This document shows positions 1 through 8,371 of a DNA stretch of 64,000 bases, one piece after another. The notes under the pieces were generated by a model. That model searched no databases, was not told the DNA's origin, and saw only the letters and a program-made list of their open reading frames with translations. Both the position numbers and the translations under genes were made by a program. Numbering within the stretch: the first letter of the stretch is position 1; every line of letters starts with the position of its first letter. This stretch comes from Dyadobacter chenwenxiniae (lineage in GTDB: Bacteria > Bacteroidota > Bacteroidia > Cytophagales > Spirosomataceae), in assembly GCF_022869785.1 (NCBI RefSeq), contig NZ_CP094997.1, positions 2,232,001-2,296,000 on the forward strand, read 5' to 3'.

Positions 1-2375
1 CCGTCAAGTCAAGTTTCGGACACGTTCGTGACCTACCGGAGCATGATATGGGCGTGGATGTAGAGCATGGTTTCCAGCCTTCTTATGAAATTTCAGCTGA
101 TAAAGTAAAGGTGATATCCGAGCTCAAAAAACTCGCCAAAGGCGCAGAAGTGTGGCTCGCAACGGATGATGACCGCGAAGGAGAGGCGATATCTTGGCAC
201 TTGAAAGAAGCATTGGGGTTACCCGACGACACCAAAAGAATTGTGTTCAGGGAGATTACGAAAACTGCTTTACAGAATGCGATTTCCAAGCCGCGTATCA
301 TTGATGTGGACCTTGTGGATGCACAGCAGGCACGCAGAATCCTCGACAGGCTTGTGGGTTATGAACTTTCTCCTGTGCTTTGGAAAAAGATCAGGATTGG
401 TAAATCCAACCTTTCTGCCGGCCGTGTGCAATCCGTTGCGGTGCGGATCATTGTGGAAAGAGAGAGAGAAATTGACGCATTCCGAAGCAAAAGCAGCTTT
501 AAAGTAACCGCGCATTTCGATCTTGGAAACGGCAAAGTCTTAAATGCAGAGCTCGCCAAGAATTTTGCGCAGGAGGATGATGCCATGAAGTTTCTTGAAA
601 AATGCATTGGCGCACAATTCTCAATCAAAAGTCTTGAAGTTAAACCAGCTAAAAAAACACCCGCACCGCCATTCACAACCTCTACATTACAACAGGAAGC
701 ATCCAGAAAATTGAGCTTTTCCGTAGCGCAAACCATGACGGTGGCACAGCGGCTTTACGAAGCAGGTAAGATTTCCTATATGAGAACGGACTCCACGAAT
801 TTGTCGGAGGAAGCATTGGAAAAAGCCCGGGTTCAGATCACAAAGGAATACGGACAGGATTACTATAATAAAAGGATATTTAAGACCAAAAATGAATCGG
901 CGCAGGAAGCTCACGAAGCAATCCGCCCGACTGATTTTTCTACATTAAACGGCAGCGGGGACCGCAATGAGCAGCGTTTATACGAGCTGATCTGGAAGCG
1001 TGCGATTGCATCCCAAATGTCGGATGCACAATTAGAACGTACGACGGCAACCATCACGATATCAACCACTTCCGAAGAGCTTGTTGCGCAAGGTGAGGTC
1101 ATCAAATTTGAAGGTTTCCTGAAAGTTTATCTGGAATCCAGCGATGATGAAGGCGACGAAGAGCAAAAAGGAATGTTACCCCCACTTAACATTAACCAGA
1201 TCCTGAACCTGGCGGACATGCGGGCAACGGAGCGCTTTACAAGAAACCCGCCACGCTATACGGAAGCGAGTTTGGTGAAAAAACTGGAAGAAATGGGAAT
1301 CGGACGTCCATCCACATACGCACCGACAATTTCTACCATATTAAGACGGGAATACATTGTTAAAGAAGACCGGATGGGAAACGAGCGTGAGTTTAAAGAA
1401 CTGACGCTGGCCAATAACCAGATTAATAGCAAGGTTAATAAAGAAATATACGGATCTGAGAAGGCAAAACTATTCCCAACCAGCACCGGAATGGTTGTGA
1501 ATGACTTCCTCGTAAGCCATTTCAACGACATTATTGATTATTCTTTCACAGCAAATGTGGAGAAGGATTTTGACAACATCGCAGACGGCCAGCTGGAATG
1601 GCGCCAGATGATCAAAAACTTTTATACACCATTTCAAAAGAAAGTTACCGAGGCCAACGAAGAAGCGATTGACCGCAGCCTCACTTCTCGCGATTTAGGT
1701 GAAGATCCAGCAACAGGCAAAAAAGTTTCTGTCAGGATTGGTAAATACGGCCCTTATGTACAGATTGGCGATGCAGAGGATGAAGAGAAGCCAAAGTTCG
1801 CGAGCTTAATGAAGGGCCAGCTTATGGAAAACATTACGCTGGAAGAAGCCTTTGAACTCTTCAAACTGCCCCGTGAAGTTGGTTTATTTGAAGAAAAAGA
1901 ACTGATCGTGAACATCGGCAAGTTCGGCCCTTATGTGAAACACGACGGCAAATATTTTTCACTGGCCAGAACGGATGATCCCATGGCGGTTACCGAAGAC
2001 AGACTGGTTGAAATTATCACTGAAAAACGCCTGAACGACAGCAACAGAACCATTAAAGAGTTCAGTGAAGATCCCGATGCAAAAGTCCTTAACGGTAAAT
2101 ACGGACCTTATATCGCTTTTGGAAAAAAGAATGTAAAAATCCCGAAAGGCACCGAGCCCGCTTCCTTAACTTATGAAGAAGTGGTAAAACTGGCCGCGGA
2201 AACTCCGGACAGACCGGCAGGAAGAGGAGCCAAAAAACCGGCAGCAAAAGCGGCAGCTGTAAAAGCACCGGCAGAAAAGAAAGTGGCAGAGAAAAAACCG
2301 GCGGCGAAGAAGCCCGCAGCCAAGAAACCGGCGGCGAAAAAAGCAGCGGCTCCAAAAGCAGCCAAGAAAAGTTGA
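1..2375 (+). CDS. topA: DNA topoisomerase I, 5' end outside window
   Basis: Type IA topoisomerase that relaxes negatively supercoiled DNA by cutting one strand. The frame is already open at base 3 and reads VKSSFGHVRDLPEHDMGVD, a typical topA N-terminal stretch, so the true start lies upstream and the ATG at 48 is internal. Visible are the TOPRIM acidic motif (DDDREGEAI, around bases 160-190) and the active-site Tyr in SYMRTDS (codon 777-779). Three C-terminal GKYGPY/GKFGPY-type repeats lie around bases 1735-2110. There are no Cys4 zinc fingers; these repeats stand in for them, as is common in the phylum. The protein ends in a Lys/Ala/Pro-rich tail (bases 2215-2372), probably a disordered, basic DNA-binding extension. 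About 50 N-terminal residues are missing. Confidence 0.97.
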   Translation, partial: VKSSFGHVRDLPEHDMGVDVEHGFQPSYEISADKVKVISELKKLAKGAEVWLATDDDREGEAISWHLKEALGLPDDTKRIVFREITKTALQNAISKPRIIDVDLVDAQQARRILDRLVGYELSPVLWKKIRIGKSNLSAGRVQSVAVRIIVEREREIDAFRSKSSFKVTAHFDLGNGKVLNAELAKNFAQEDDAMKFLEKCIGAQFSIKSLEVKPAKKTPAPPFTTSTLQQEASRKLSFSVAQTMTVAQRLYEAGKISYMRTDSTNLSEEALEKARVQITKEYGQDYYNKRIFKTKNESAQEAHEAIRPTDFSTLNGSGDRNEQRLYELIWKRAIASQMSDAQLERTTATITISTTSEELVAQGEVIKFEGFLKVYLESSDDEGDEEQKGMLPPLNINQILNLADMRATERFTRNPPRYTEASLVKKLEEMGIGRPSTYAPTISTILRREYIVKEDRMGNEREFKELTLANNQINSKVNKEIYGSEKAKLFPTSTGMVVNDFLVSHFNDIIDYSFTANVEKDFDNIADGQLEWRQMIKNFYTPFQKKVTEANEEAIDRSLTSRDLGEDPATGKKVSVRIGKYGPYVQIGDAEDEEKPKFASLMKGQLMENITLEEAFELFKLPREVGLFEEKELIVNIGKFGPYVKHDGKYFSLARTDDPMAVTEDRLVEIITEKRLNDSNRTIKEFSEDPDAKVLNGKYGPYIAFGKKNVKIPKGTEPASLTYEEVVKLAAETPDRPAGRGAKKPAAKAAAVKAPAEKKVAEKKPAAKKPAAKKPAAKKAAAPKAAKKS

Positions 2376-2411
2376 AAAACTAAATCAGTTACACACTAGA
2401 CATTTGAAATT

Positions 2412-3098
2412 ATGAAAAAACTTGTAGTGCTGTCGGGAGCGGGAATCAGCGCCGAAAGCGGGATCAGTACATTCCGCGATAACGGAGGCTTGTGGGACAA
2501 TTTTCGTATTGAAGACGTAGCCACGCCGGAAGCCTGGCAGCGTAACCAGGAACTCGTTCTGGACTTTTACAACCAGCGCAGAAAGCAAGCCGCAACAGTG
2601 AAACCCAACGCAGCTCATGATGCACTGGTTGAGTTGGAGAAAGATTTCGACGTGACCATTATCACGCAGAACGTGGATAATCTGCACGAAATCGCCGGAT
2701 CCTCTAATGTAATCCACTTGCATGGCGAGCTTTTTAAATCCAGAAGCACGAAAAACCCCGATCTGGTTTACGAAATGTCGTCCTGGGAGTTGAAAACGGG
2801 TGATCTTTGCGAATTGGGAAGTCAGTTAAGGCCGCACATTGTATGGTTTGGCGAAGAAGTCCCGATGATGGAAATCGCGATGGAAGTGACCGAGGAAGCC
2901 GATATTTTCGTTGTGGTAGGCACGTCGCTGGCCGTTTATCCGGCTGCCGGACTGGTACATTATGTAGGCGCGGATAAACCTATTTACATCATAGATCCCG
3001 CAAAACCGGATATCAGCCTGAAACCCAACATGACCTTTATTCAGGAAAAGGCAACAACAGGAATGGAAATTCTTATCAAAAATATTACCCATAAATAA
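2412..3098 (+). CDS. cobB: SIR2-family NAD-dependent protein deacylase
   Basis: Sirtuin of 228 residues that would remove acyl groups from protein lysines using NAD. The NAD-binding GAGISAESGI motif is at residues 9-18, TQNVDNLH at 85-92, and the catalytic His is H104 in LHGE. Y53 and R56 in FYNQRR match the Tyr/Arg pair that marks class III sirtuins (desuccinylase/demalonylase type), so acidic acyl groups may be preferred; that is inference. The four zinc-binding cysteines of E. coli CobB are absent, and the whole protein has a single Cys (C133). The stop overlaps the folD start by one base (TAATG), so the two are probably co-transcribed. Confidence 0.93.
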   Translation: MKKLVVLSGAGISAESGISTFRDNGGLWDNFRIEDVATPEAWQRNQELVLDFYNQRRKQAATVKPNAAHDALVELEKDFDVTIITQNVDNLHEIAGSSNVIHLHGELFKSRSTKNPDLVYEMSSWELKTGDLCELGSQLRPHIVWFGEEVPMMEIAMEVTEEADIFVVVGTSLAVYPAAGLVHYVGADKPIYIIDPAKPDISLKPNMTFIQEKATTGMEILIKNITHK

Positions 3099-3979
3099 TG
3101 CAGTTACTGGACGGGAAAGCAATTTCATCCCAAATTAAGTTTGAAATAAAAAACGAAGTGGAAGCGTGGATCGCGAATGGCGGCAAGAAGCCACATTTGG
3201 CAGCAATCCTCGTGGGTGCTGACGGTGCAAGTGAAACATATGTAGCGTCCAAGATCAGGAGCTGCGAAGAGATCGGCTTCACTTCCACACTACTGAGATT
3301 TGGGCCTGAAATAAGTGAAAAGGAACTGCTGGAAGCGGTGGAAGGTCTTAATAATGATCCGGATGTGGACGGATTCATTGTACAGCTTCCTTTACCCAAA
3401 CACATTTCCGAAAACACCATTATGGAGGCCGTTAACCCGGCCAAAGACGTGGACGGTTTTCATCCGGTGAATGTAGGTAAAATGTGCAAAGGATTGCCTG
3501 CGTACATTTCTGCGACCCCGTTCGGCATTTTGGAAATGCTCATTCGTGCCAAAATTGAAACCAGCGGCAAACATTGCGTCGTAATCGGCCGGAGCCAGAT
3601 TGTGGGCTTGCCGATGAGCATATTAATGCAGCGCAACGAATATCCGGGCAATTGCACGGTGACCATTACGCATTCAAAAACACAAAATCTGAAAGAAATC
3701 TGCCAAACCGCAGATATTTTGATCGTTGCGCTGGGCAGGCCAGAATTTGTTACAGCGGATTACGTTAAGGAGGGAGCAGTTGTAATTGATGTAGGCATTA
3801 CACGGGTTGTGGATGAAACCAGAAAAAGCGGGTTTGCCATTAAAGGAGACGTTGATTTCAATGACGTTGCGCCCAAAGCAGGTTACATCACACCCGTTCC
3901 CGGAGGCGTTGGTTTGATGACCATTTGCGGGTTGCTGACCAACACATTTAAAGCTGCGAAGAAGGAGATATATTCATAA
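3098..3979 (+). CDS. folD: Bifunctional methylenetetrahydrofolate dehydrogenase/cyclohydrolase
   Basis: Cytosolic enzyme of one-carbon metabolism that interconverts 5,10-methylene-THF and 10-formyl-THF; its products feed purine synthesis and fMet-tRNA formylation. It has 293 residues, the usual family length. The catalytic YVASK motif is at residues 48-52 (Tyr48, Lys52). The Rossmann signature VGRSQIVGLP and the C-terminal PGGVGLMT motif are both present. The start codon overlaps the sirtuin stop by one base, which suggests translational coupling. An XRE regulator follows 10 bases downstream. Confidence 0.97.
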   Translation: MQLLDGKAISSQIKFEIKNEVEAWIANGGKKPHLAAILVGADGASETYVASKIRSCEEIGFTSTLLRFGPEISEKELLEAVEGLNNDPDVDGFIVQLPLPKHISENTIMEAVNPAKDVDGFHPVNVGKMCKGLPAYISATPFGILEMLIRAKIETSGKHCVVIGRSQIVGLPMSILMQRNEYPGNCTVTITHSKTQNLKEICQTADILIVALGRPEFVTADYVKEGAVVIDVGITRVVDETRKSGFAIKGDVDFNDVAPKAGYITPVPGGVGLMTICGLLTNTFKAAKKEIYS

Positions 3980-3989
3980 AATCTGTATC

Positions 3990-5117
3990 ATGAGCATCGT
4001 AAGCAACAACATCAAATATCTCAGAAGGCTGAATGGTCTTACCCAAGAGCAATTTGCCAGAAAGATCGCTATAAAGCGCTCATTACTCGGCGCTTACGAA
4101 GAAGCCCGTGCCAATCCGAACCTGACCAATTTGAAAAATATGGCGGCGGCTTTTGGCATTACGGTGGATAATCTGCTCAAAAATGATCTTCGAAAATTGC
4201 GGGAAACGCCTGACATGTCTTTGCCAATGAATGCTGGTCGCCCTATGACGGTTTCACATTCCGGCAATGTGCCTACGCCGGCGCAGACGCGCATTCCGGC
4301 ATTTTCCGAGCCGCAGCCTTTGTCTAAAATTATTGAAAAATACCAGCAGCCGGAGCCTGAGATCAGGATGGTTTCCAAGCAGGTTAATTTCAAACCTGTC
4401 AATGGGGAGCCGCAAAGCCAGCCGGTGCAGGTTGTGCAGCCTGTTGCGCCCGTTCAGCCAGCTTTACAGAATCAGCCTGTTCTTCAAAACCAACCTGTCT
4501 CTCAAAACCAGCCTGTCGCTCAAAACCAGCCTGTGATACAGACCTCTCCGGTTAATGCTCATCCAGATTCGCAATTGCCGGTTTTTAACAATCAATTCCA
4601 GGGAATTCAGTTTAATGCGCAGGTTGAAGAAAAGGTGGTTAATTATCCTACCATTCAATGGGTTGCGAAAAACTTACAGCAGGAATATCTTGCCAACTTC
4701 CAAAACCCCGCATACTTAAACCAATTGCCTGTTTTCCAGCTTCCTAACCTGCCGATGGGCTACTATCGGGCGTTTGAAAGCGGTGCAGACTTCGCCTATC
4801 CCGGCTCGATTCTCGTGGGAACATTTGTGAGAAACTGGTATGACATTAAGGATGACATGCAGTACATTTTTGTGTTGCGCGGCCATGGTTTTGTGTACAG
4901 AACGGCATTTAATCACGTGAAAACCTCCGGAGTTTTGTTGCTTACCTCCGATATAGCCGATTTGGAAGAGCTTGAAGTTCCTTTGCAGGACGTGCAGGAA
5001 GTTTGGGAAGTGAAGGCTTTTGTAAGTCTGCAACTGCCGACGCCGCAGCCTTCACTGGAAAGGGTCAGCCTGCTGGTGGATGAATTGCAGCAGGAACTGA
5101 GCCAATACAGATCTTAA
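3990..5117 (+). CDS. XRE-family transcriptional regulator with Q/P-rich linker
   Basis: DNA-binding regulator of 375 residues. The N-terminal Cro/C1-type helix-turn-helix spans residues about 6-65 (LRRLNGLTQEQFARKIAIKR, then LLGAYEEARANPNL). A long low-complexity linker rich in Pro, Gln and Val follows (about 75-200), with a fourfold QNQPV repeat encoded by an 18-bp tandem repeat. The C-terminal 120 residues (GYYRAFESGADF, PGSILVG, IFVLRGHG) resemble the LexA/S24-like sensor fold. I do not see the catalytic Ser/Lys pair, so self-cleavage is unlikely; this fold assignment is inference. It starts 10 bases after folD, and its stop abuts the stop of the convergent gene with no gap. Confidence 0.85.
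   Translation: MSIVSNNIKYLRRLNGLTQEQFARKIAIKRSLLGAYEEARANPNLTNLKNMAAAFGITVDNLLKNDLRKLRETPDMSLPMNAGRPMTVSHSGNVPTPAQTRIPAFSEPQPLSKIIEKYQQPEPEIRMVSKQVNFKPVNGEPQSQPVQVVQPVAPVQPALQNQPVLQNQPVSQNQPVAQNQPVIQTSPVNAHPDSQLPVFNNQFQGIQFNAQVEEKVVNYPTIQWVAKNLQQEYLANFQNPAYLNQLPVFQLPNLPMGYYRAFESGADFAYPGSILVGTFVRNWYDIKDDMQYIFVLRGHGFVYRTAFNHVKTSGVLLLTSDIADLEELEVPLQDVQEVWEVKAFVSLQLPTPQPSLERVSLLVDELQQELSQYRS
4467..4538 (+). repeat. 18-bp tandem repeat inside the XRE regulator gene
   Basis: Four in-frame 18-bp units of the form CAAAACCAGCCTGTCnnn encode QNQPV plus one variable residue (L, S, A, I). The units start at 4467, 4485, 4503 and 4521. Because the period is a multiple of three, copy-number change would alter linker length without breaking the frame. 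Confidence 0.9.
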
Positions 5118-5891
5118 TTATTTGGACAAAGCATTGAACAATGCTTCAATTTTAGGCAAATCCTTACTTTTCGCAGTTGTTTCCAGGATCGCCACGCCCA
5201 TTTGATACCAAAGTCCGTCACCGGCAGTAATGTATTTTCCTGGTTTTTTGGGCTTTGCGTCCGAAGCATTGTCAGGCACAAATTCAGCTTTGTAAACCGT
5301 GTCCATGATTTTTTGCAGTTGCGACCATTCCAGATTTCTTGCTGGCGCCTTGTCTGTAATCACGGTAAATGATTTTTCTGCAAAAGAAGCGCGTAGGTCT
5401 AATTGCTTCTGCTTTTCGCCGTCAATTTCAAGGTAAGTAAGCTCAAATGGCTTCTCACGGCCACCCGCTTCAAACACAGCCTGCATAAACTCCTGCAAGA
5501 AATACGACCAGCGTTCCTTATCGACCGGATAAATGGTCACCATTTTGCCGTTTTCATCCAATTCAATTTCTATAAAATCCTCAAATTCACTCTCTTCCCG
5601 TTTTCTAATGATCTTGGAAGAAGCCATAATGTCCTGAAACTGATCAATCCAGATCGCAGGAACATTCCCTTTCCAAGCGTAATCATCATCCGGAGAAAAA
5701 CCTTCGTCCAGCAGATCATCCTCATCCAGCTCGTCGCGATCCAGATATTTGATGTCAAAATCAACCGTGAGCTGATCTTTGGAAGCGATATCCAGTTTGA
5801 TTGTATAAAAATGCGAAAAGGGGGCCGGAACGACTGAGGCGGTTTGAAAACGAACGATATAGAAACCGGGGATTTGAATATTTTTATCCAT
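5118..5891 (-). CDS. Conserved hypothetical protein, acidic, 257 residues
   Basis: I do not recognise a named domain. The protein has no signal peptide or membrane segment and is strongly acidic in its first third (DRDELDEDDLLDEGFSPDDD), so it is probably cytosolic. The start (5891) lies inside the last codons of menE, which ends at 5884, giving an 8-base overlap. It is therefore probably the second gene of a menE transcript. Its stop is directly next to the stop of the convergent XRE gene. A role in menaquinone synthesis cannot be inferred from position alone. Confidence 0.8.
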   Translation of the reverse strand: MDKNIQIPGFYIVRFQTASVVPAPFSHFYTIKLDIASKDQLTVDFDIKYLDRDELDEDDLLDEGFSPDDDYAWKGNVPAIWIDQFQDIMASSKIIRKREESEFEDFIEIELDENGKMVTIYPVDKERWSYFLQEFMQAVFEAGGREKPFELTYLEIDGEKQKQLDLRASFAEKSFTVITDKAPARNLEWSQLQKIMDTVYKAEFVPDNASDAKPKKPGKYITAGDGLWYQMGVAILETTAKSKDLPKIEALFNALSK

Positions 5892-6969
5892 TTTGAGATG
5901 CTAAAAGTTGTTGGACAGTGCGGCGTTTGTCGACCTTGTCCGTGGTGGTTTTACTAAAATGCTGCACAAAGTAAACATGTTTCGGGGTTTCATAGGCGGA
6001 AAGGCGCTTTCTAATTTGCGGAATAATGTCATCCGCCTGAAAAGCATTTTCAGTTCCTTCGATTACCAGGATCAATTTCTGGCCCAGTTTTTCATCCACA
6101 ACAAACCAATTAAAAAATGCACTTGCAATTTTCAAATCGTAAAAAACCTCACCAACGCCCGCGTCCACTTTGTCCAAAACAATCTTCACGCCACCAGAAT
6201 TGATCACATTATCAGCCCGTCCGATCCATTTGAATGTATCTCCTGTGATCTCCACCAGGTCATTCGTCTGGACTATTTCGCCATTGGTTACCGGCCCTGA
6301 AATGTGCAGACAGCCACGGTCGTCGGTGCCGAAAATAATGTTGGGCAGGAAGTGGTAATCTTCCGAAAAGTTTTCTCCGTTCAACCGGCGAAGTGCAATG
6401 TGTGAAACGGTTTCCGTCATGCCGTAGCTTTGGTAAACCGGAATGGTTAGTGCTTCTATTTTCCTTTGTAAAGAGACATGAACCGGTGCGCCGCCCAAGA
6501 GGATTTTCCCTAATCTGCCAACTTGATTTGCTGTTTGCGCGTTTTCGAGCACTGATGCAAGCTGTAACGGCACCAAAGCTGCAAAATCAAATGTGTCATT
6601 AACACTCAGGTCAACCAGTGGGTTTGCCGACGGTTCAATGATCGTCATCTCCCAACCCAGCTCCATCCCGCGCACAAGCATCATCAGGCCCGCTATATAA
6701 TGTACATTCAGACAAACCAGGGCACGTGTTCCTTTTGCAAGATCGAGTGCCTTACCCGTCATTCGCGCGCTGCTGACCAGTTGGCTTCTTTGCACTTCAA
6801 TAAGCTTGGGATCTCCGGTTGAGCCGGACGTTTGCAATGTGAATGTTTGTCGGCCAATTAGCCACGATTGCATGAAATCATATGCTTTGCCAAAGTGGGG
6901 ATGCTCGGGTCTTTGCTGGGTCTTGAAGGCGGTTGTACTTGTGTTCCAGGGCATTGGAAAGTTATTCAT
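5884..6969 (-). CDS. menE: o-Succinylbenzoate-CoA ligase (AMP-forming)
   Basis: Adenylating enzyme that activates o-succinylbenzoate to its CoA ester in menaquinone synthesis. Counting from the ATG at 6969 it has 361 residues, with the P-loop TSGSTGDPK at 47-55. YQSYGMTETVSHIA and the later GRADNVINSGG hinge motif are typical of ANL-superfamily ligases. A TTG at 6990 would add seven residues, but I prefer the ATG. It is short for the superfamily, as is usual for Bacteroidota MenE. It is divergent from menB, whose product uses the CoA ester MenE makes, which strongly supports the call. The hypothetical gene downstream overlaps by 8 bases. Confidence 0.93.
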   Translation of the reverse strand: MNNFPMPWNTSTTAFKTQQRPEHPHFGKAYDFMQSWLIGRQTFTLQTSGSTGDPKLIEVQRSQLVSSARMTGKALDLAKGTRALVCLNVHYIAGLMMLVRGMELGWEMTIIEPSANPLVDLSVNDTFDFAALVPLQLASVLENAQTANQVGRLGKILLGGAPVHVSLQRKIEALTIPVYQSYGMTETVSHIALRRLNGENFSEDYHFLPNIIFGTDDRGCLHISGPVTNGEIVQTNDLVEITGDTFKWIGRADNVINSGGVKIVLDKVDAGVGEVFYDLKIASAFFNWFVVDEKLGQKLILVIEGTENAFQADDIIPQIRKRLSAYETPKHVYFVQHFSKTTTDKVDKRRTVQQLLASQNG

Positions 6970-6990
6970 TTGTTTTTGAAGGAAACCCAA

Positions 6991-7014
6991 ACAATCTGTA
7001 ATTTCGCAGATTGT
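6991..7014. promoter_or_regulatory. Inverted repeat in the menE/menB divergent promoter region
   Basis: ACAATCTG (6991-6998) and CAGATTGT (7007-7014) form a perfect 8-bp inverted repeat with an 8-base spacer. It lies just upstream of the menE start in the roughly 110-bp gap between menE and menB. It could be an operator or a leader hairpin for menE; neither can be told from sequence alone. Confidence 0.4.
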
Positions 7015-7082
7015 TGCGAACGAGTTAACGGCGGTTATAGTTAGCTTTTTAACGCCAGATTATTCATTTACATTCCGAATTT

Positions 7083-7907
7083 ATGTCCAGTTTGATCCAG
7101 TGGGAAACCATTAAAGAATACGAGGAAATCCTTTTTACGCTGCACGAAGGCATTGCAAAAATAAGCATAAATCGCCCGCATAAACACAACGCTTTCACGC
7201 CGCTCACAGTTACGGAAATGATCGACGCGATGCATATTTGCCGAGAAGACACCCGCATTGATGTCATTATTTTAACCGGCGAAGGTGGAAAAGCATTCTG
7301 TTCCGGCGGCGACCAATCCGTTCGTGGACATGGCGGTTACATCGGCGATGACCATGTGCCCCGTTTGAATGTGCTTGACCTGCAACGCATGATCCGCTCT
7401 ATCCCTAAGGCAGTTATCGCCATGGTTGCGGGCTGGGCTATTGGCGGCGGGCATGTGCTGCACGTGATCTGCGACCTTTCCATAGCAGCAGAGAATGCAA
7501 GATTCGGCCAGACAGGCCCGAAAGTGGGAAGCTTCGATGGCGGTTTTGGCGCTTCTTATCTGGCAAGAGTTGTTGGGCAGAAAAAAGCGCGGGAAATCTG
7601 GTTCCTATGCGACCAATATGACGCGCAGGAAGCATTGCAAATGGGTTTGGTAAACAAGGTTGTTCCCTTGGAAGACTTGGAGACGACGACTGTTGAATGG
7701 TGTAAAAAAATACAGGAGAAGAGTCCTTTGTCTATCAGAATGCTGAAAAGCTCTTTCAATGCGGAACTCGACGGACAGGCTGGGATCCAGGAATTGGCGG
7801 GAAACGCAACATTGCTTTACTATCTGAGCGAAGAAGCGAAGGAAGGGCAAAAGTCGTTTCTTGAAAAAAGAAAGCCGGATTTCAGCAAATACCCGAAATT
7901 TCCCTGA
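7083..7907 (+). CDS. menB: 1,4-Dihydroxy-2-naphthoyl-CoA synthase
   Basis: Crotonase-fold enzyme that closes the naphthoquinone ring in menaquinone synthesis. It has 274 residues. Hallmarks are SGGDQ (74-78), the oxyanion-hole region AGWAIGGGHVLH (117-128), GQTGPKVGSFDGG (142-154, with catalytic Asp152) and QKKAREIWFLC. These match the MenB subfamily rather than ordinary enoyl-CoA hydratases. It is divergent from menE. The quinone itself is the standard respiratory carrier of the Bacteroidota. Confidence 0.97.
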   Translation: MSSLIQWETIKEYEEILFTLHEGIAKISINRPHKHNAFTPLTVTEMIDAMHICREDTRIDVIILTGEGGKAFCSGGDQSVRGHGGYIGDDHVPRLNVLDLQRMIRSIPKAVIAMVAGWAIGGGHVLHVICDLSIAAENARFGQTGPKVGSFDGGFGASYLARVVGQKKAREIWFLCDQYDAQEALQMGLVNKVVPLEDLETTTVEWCKKIQEKSPLSIRMLKSSFNAELDGQAGIQELAGNATLLYYLSEEAKEGQKSFLEKRKPDFSKYPKFP

Positions 7908-7960
7908 TCGTAAGATGCGTTTTTTAACCAAAGAATTCGTTTAAAACCTAACTGAAATCC

Positions 7961-8371
7961 ATGAACCACTGGCTTGTAAAAACTGAACCGAATAAATATT
8001 CCTGGGATCACCTCGTAAAGGAAAAAGAAGGCATGTGGGATGGCGTAAGGAATTTTGCCGCGCGTAACAACCTGATGGCCATGAAAAAAGGCGACCTGGT
8101 TCTTTTTTACCACAGCAACATTGGAAAGGAAGTTGTTGGTTTGGCAAAAGTTTCAAAAGAACATTATCCCGATCCAACCATTGATACAGGTGACTGGGTC
8201 GTAGTAAATATGGTTCCGGTGGAGCATTTTCCTAAAACGGTGACGCTTGAACAAATCAAAAAACACGATATTCTCAAAAATATGGAGCTTGTGCGCCTGT
8301 CCAGGTTGTCCGTAGTGCCGGTTAAGCGCGAAGAATTCGACATTATTGTTGCATTGGCACATGAATCTTAA
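7961..8371 (+). CDS. EVE-domain protein
   Basis: Small 136-residue protein consisting of one EVE domain, a PUA-like fold that binds modified nucleic-acid bases. Family features are the opening NHWLVKTEP, then WDGVRNFAARN, and the core KKGDLVLFYHSN. The ligand and biological role of stand-alone bacterial EVE proteins are poorly defined. It starts 53 bases after menB. Its 3' end overlaps the start of the following secreted-protein gene by 11 bases, which suggests co-transcription. Confidence 0.92.
   Translation: MNHWLVKTEPNKYSWDHLVKEKEGMWDGVRNFAARNNLMAMKKGDLVLFYHSNIGKEVVGLAKVSKEHYPDPTIDTGDWVVVNMVPVEHFPKTVTLEQIKKHDILKNMELVRLSRLSVVPVKREEFDIIVALAHES

Noticed and set aside
4467..4538. Tandem repeat as a possible CRISPR array
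   Set aside because: Units are 18 bp, contiguous, in frame and without spacers.
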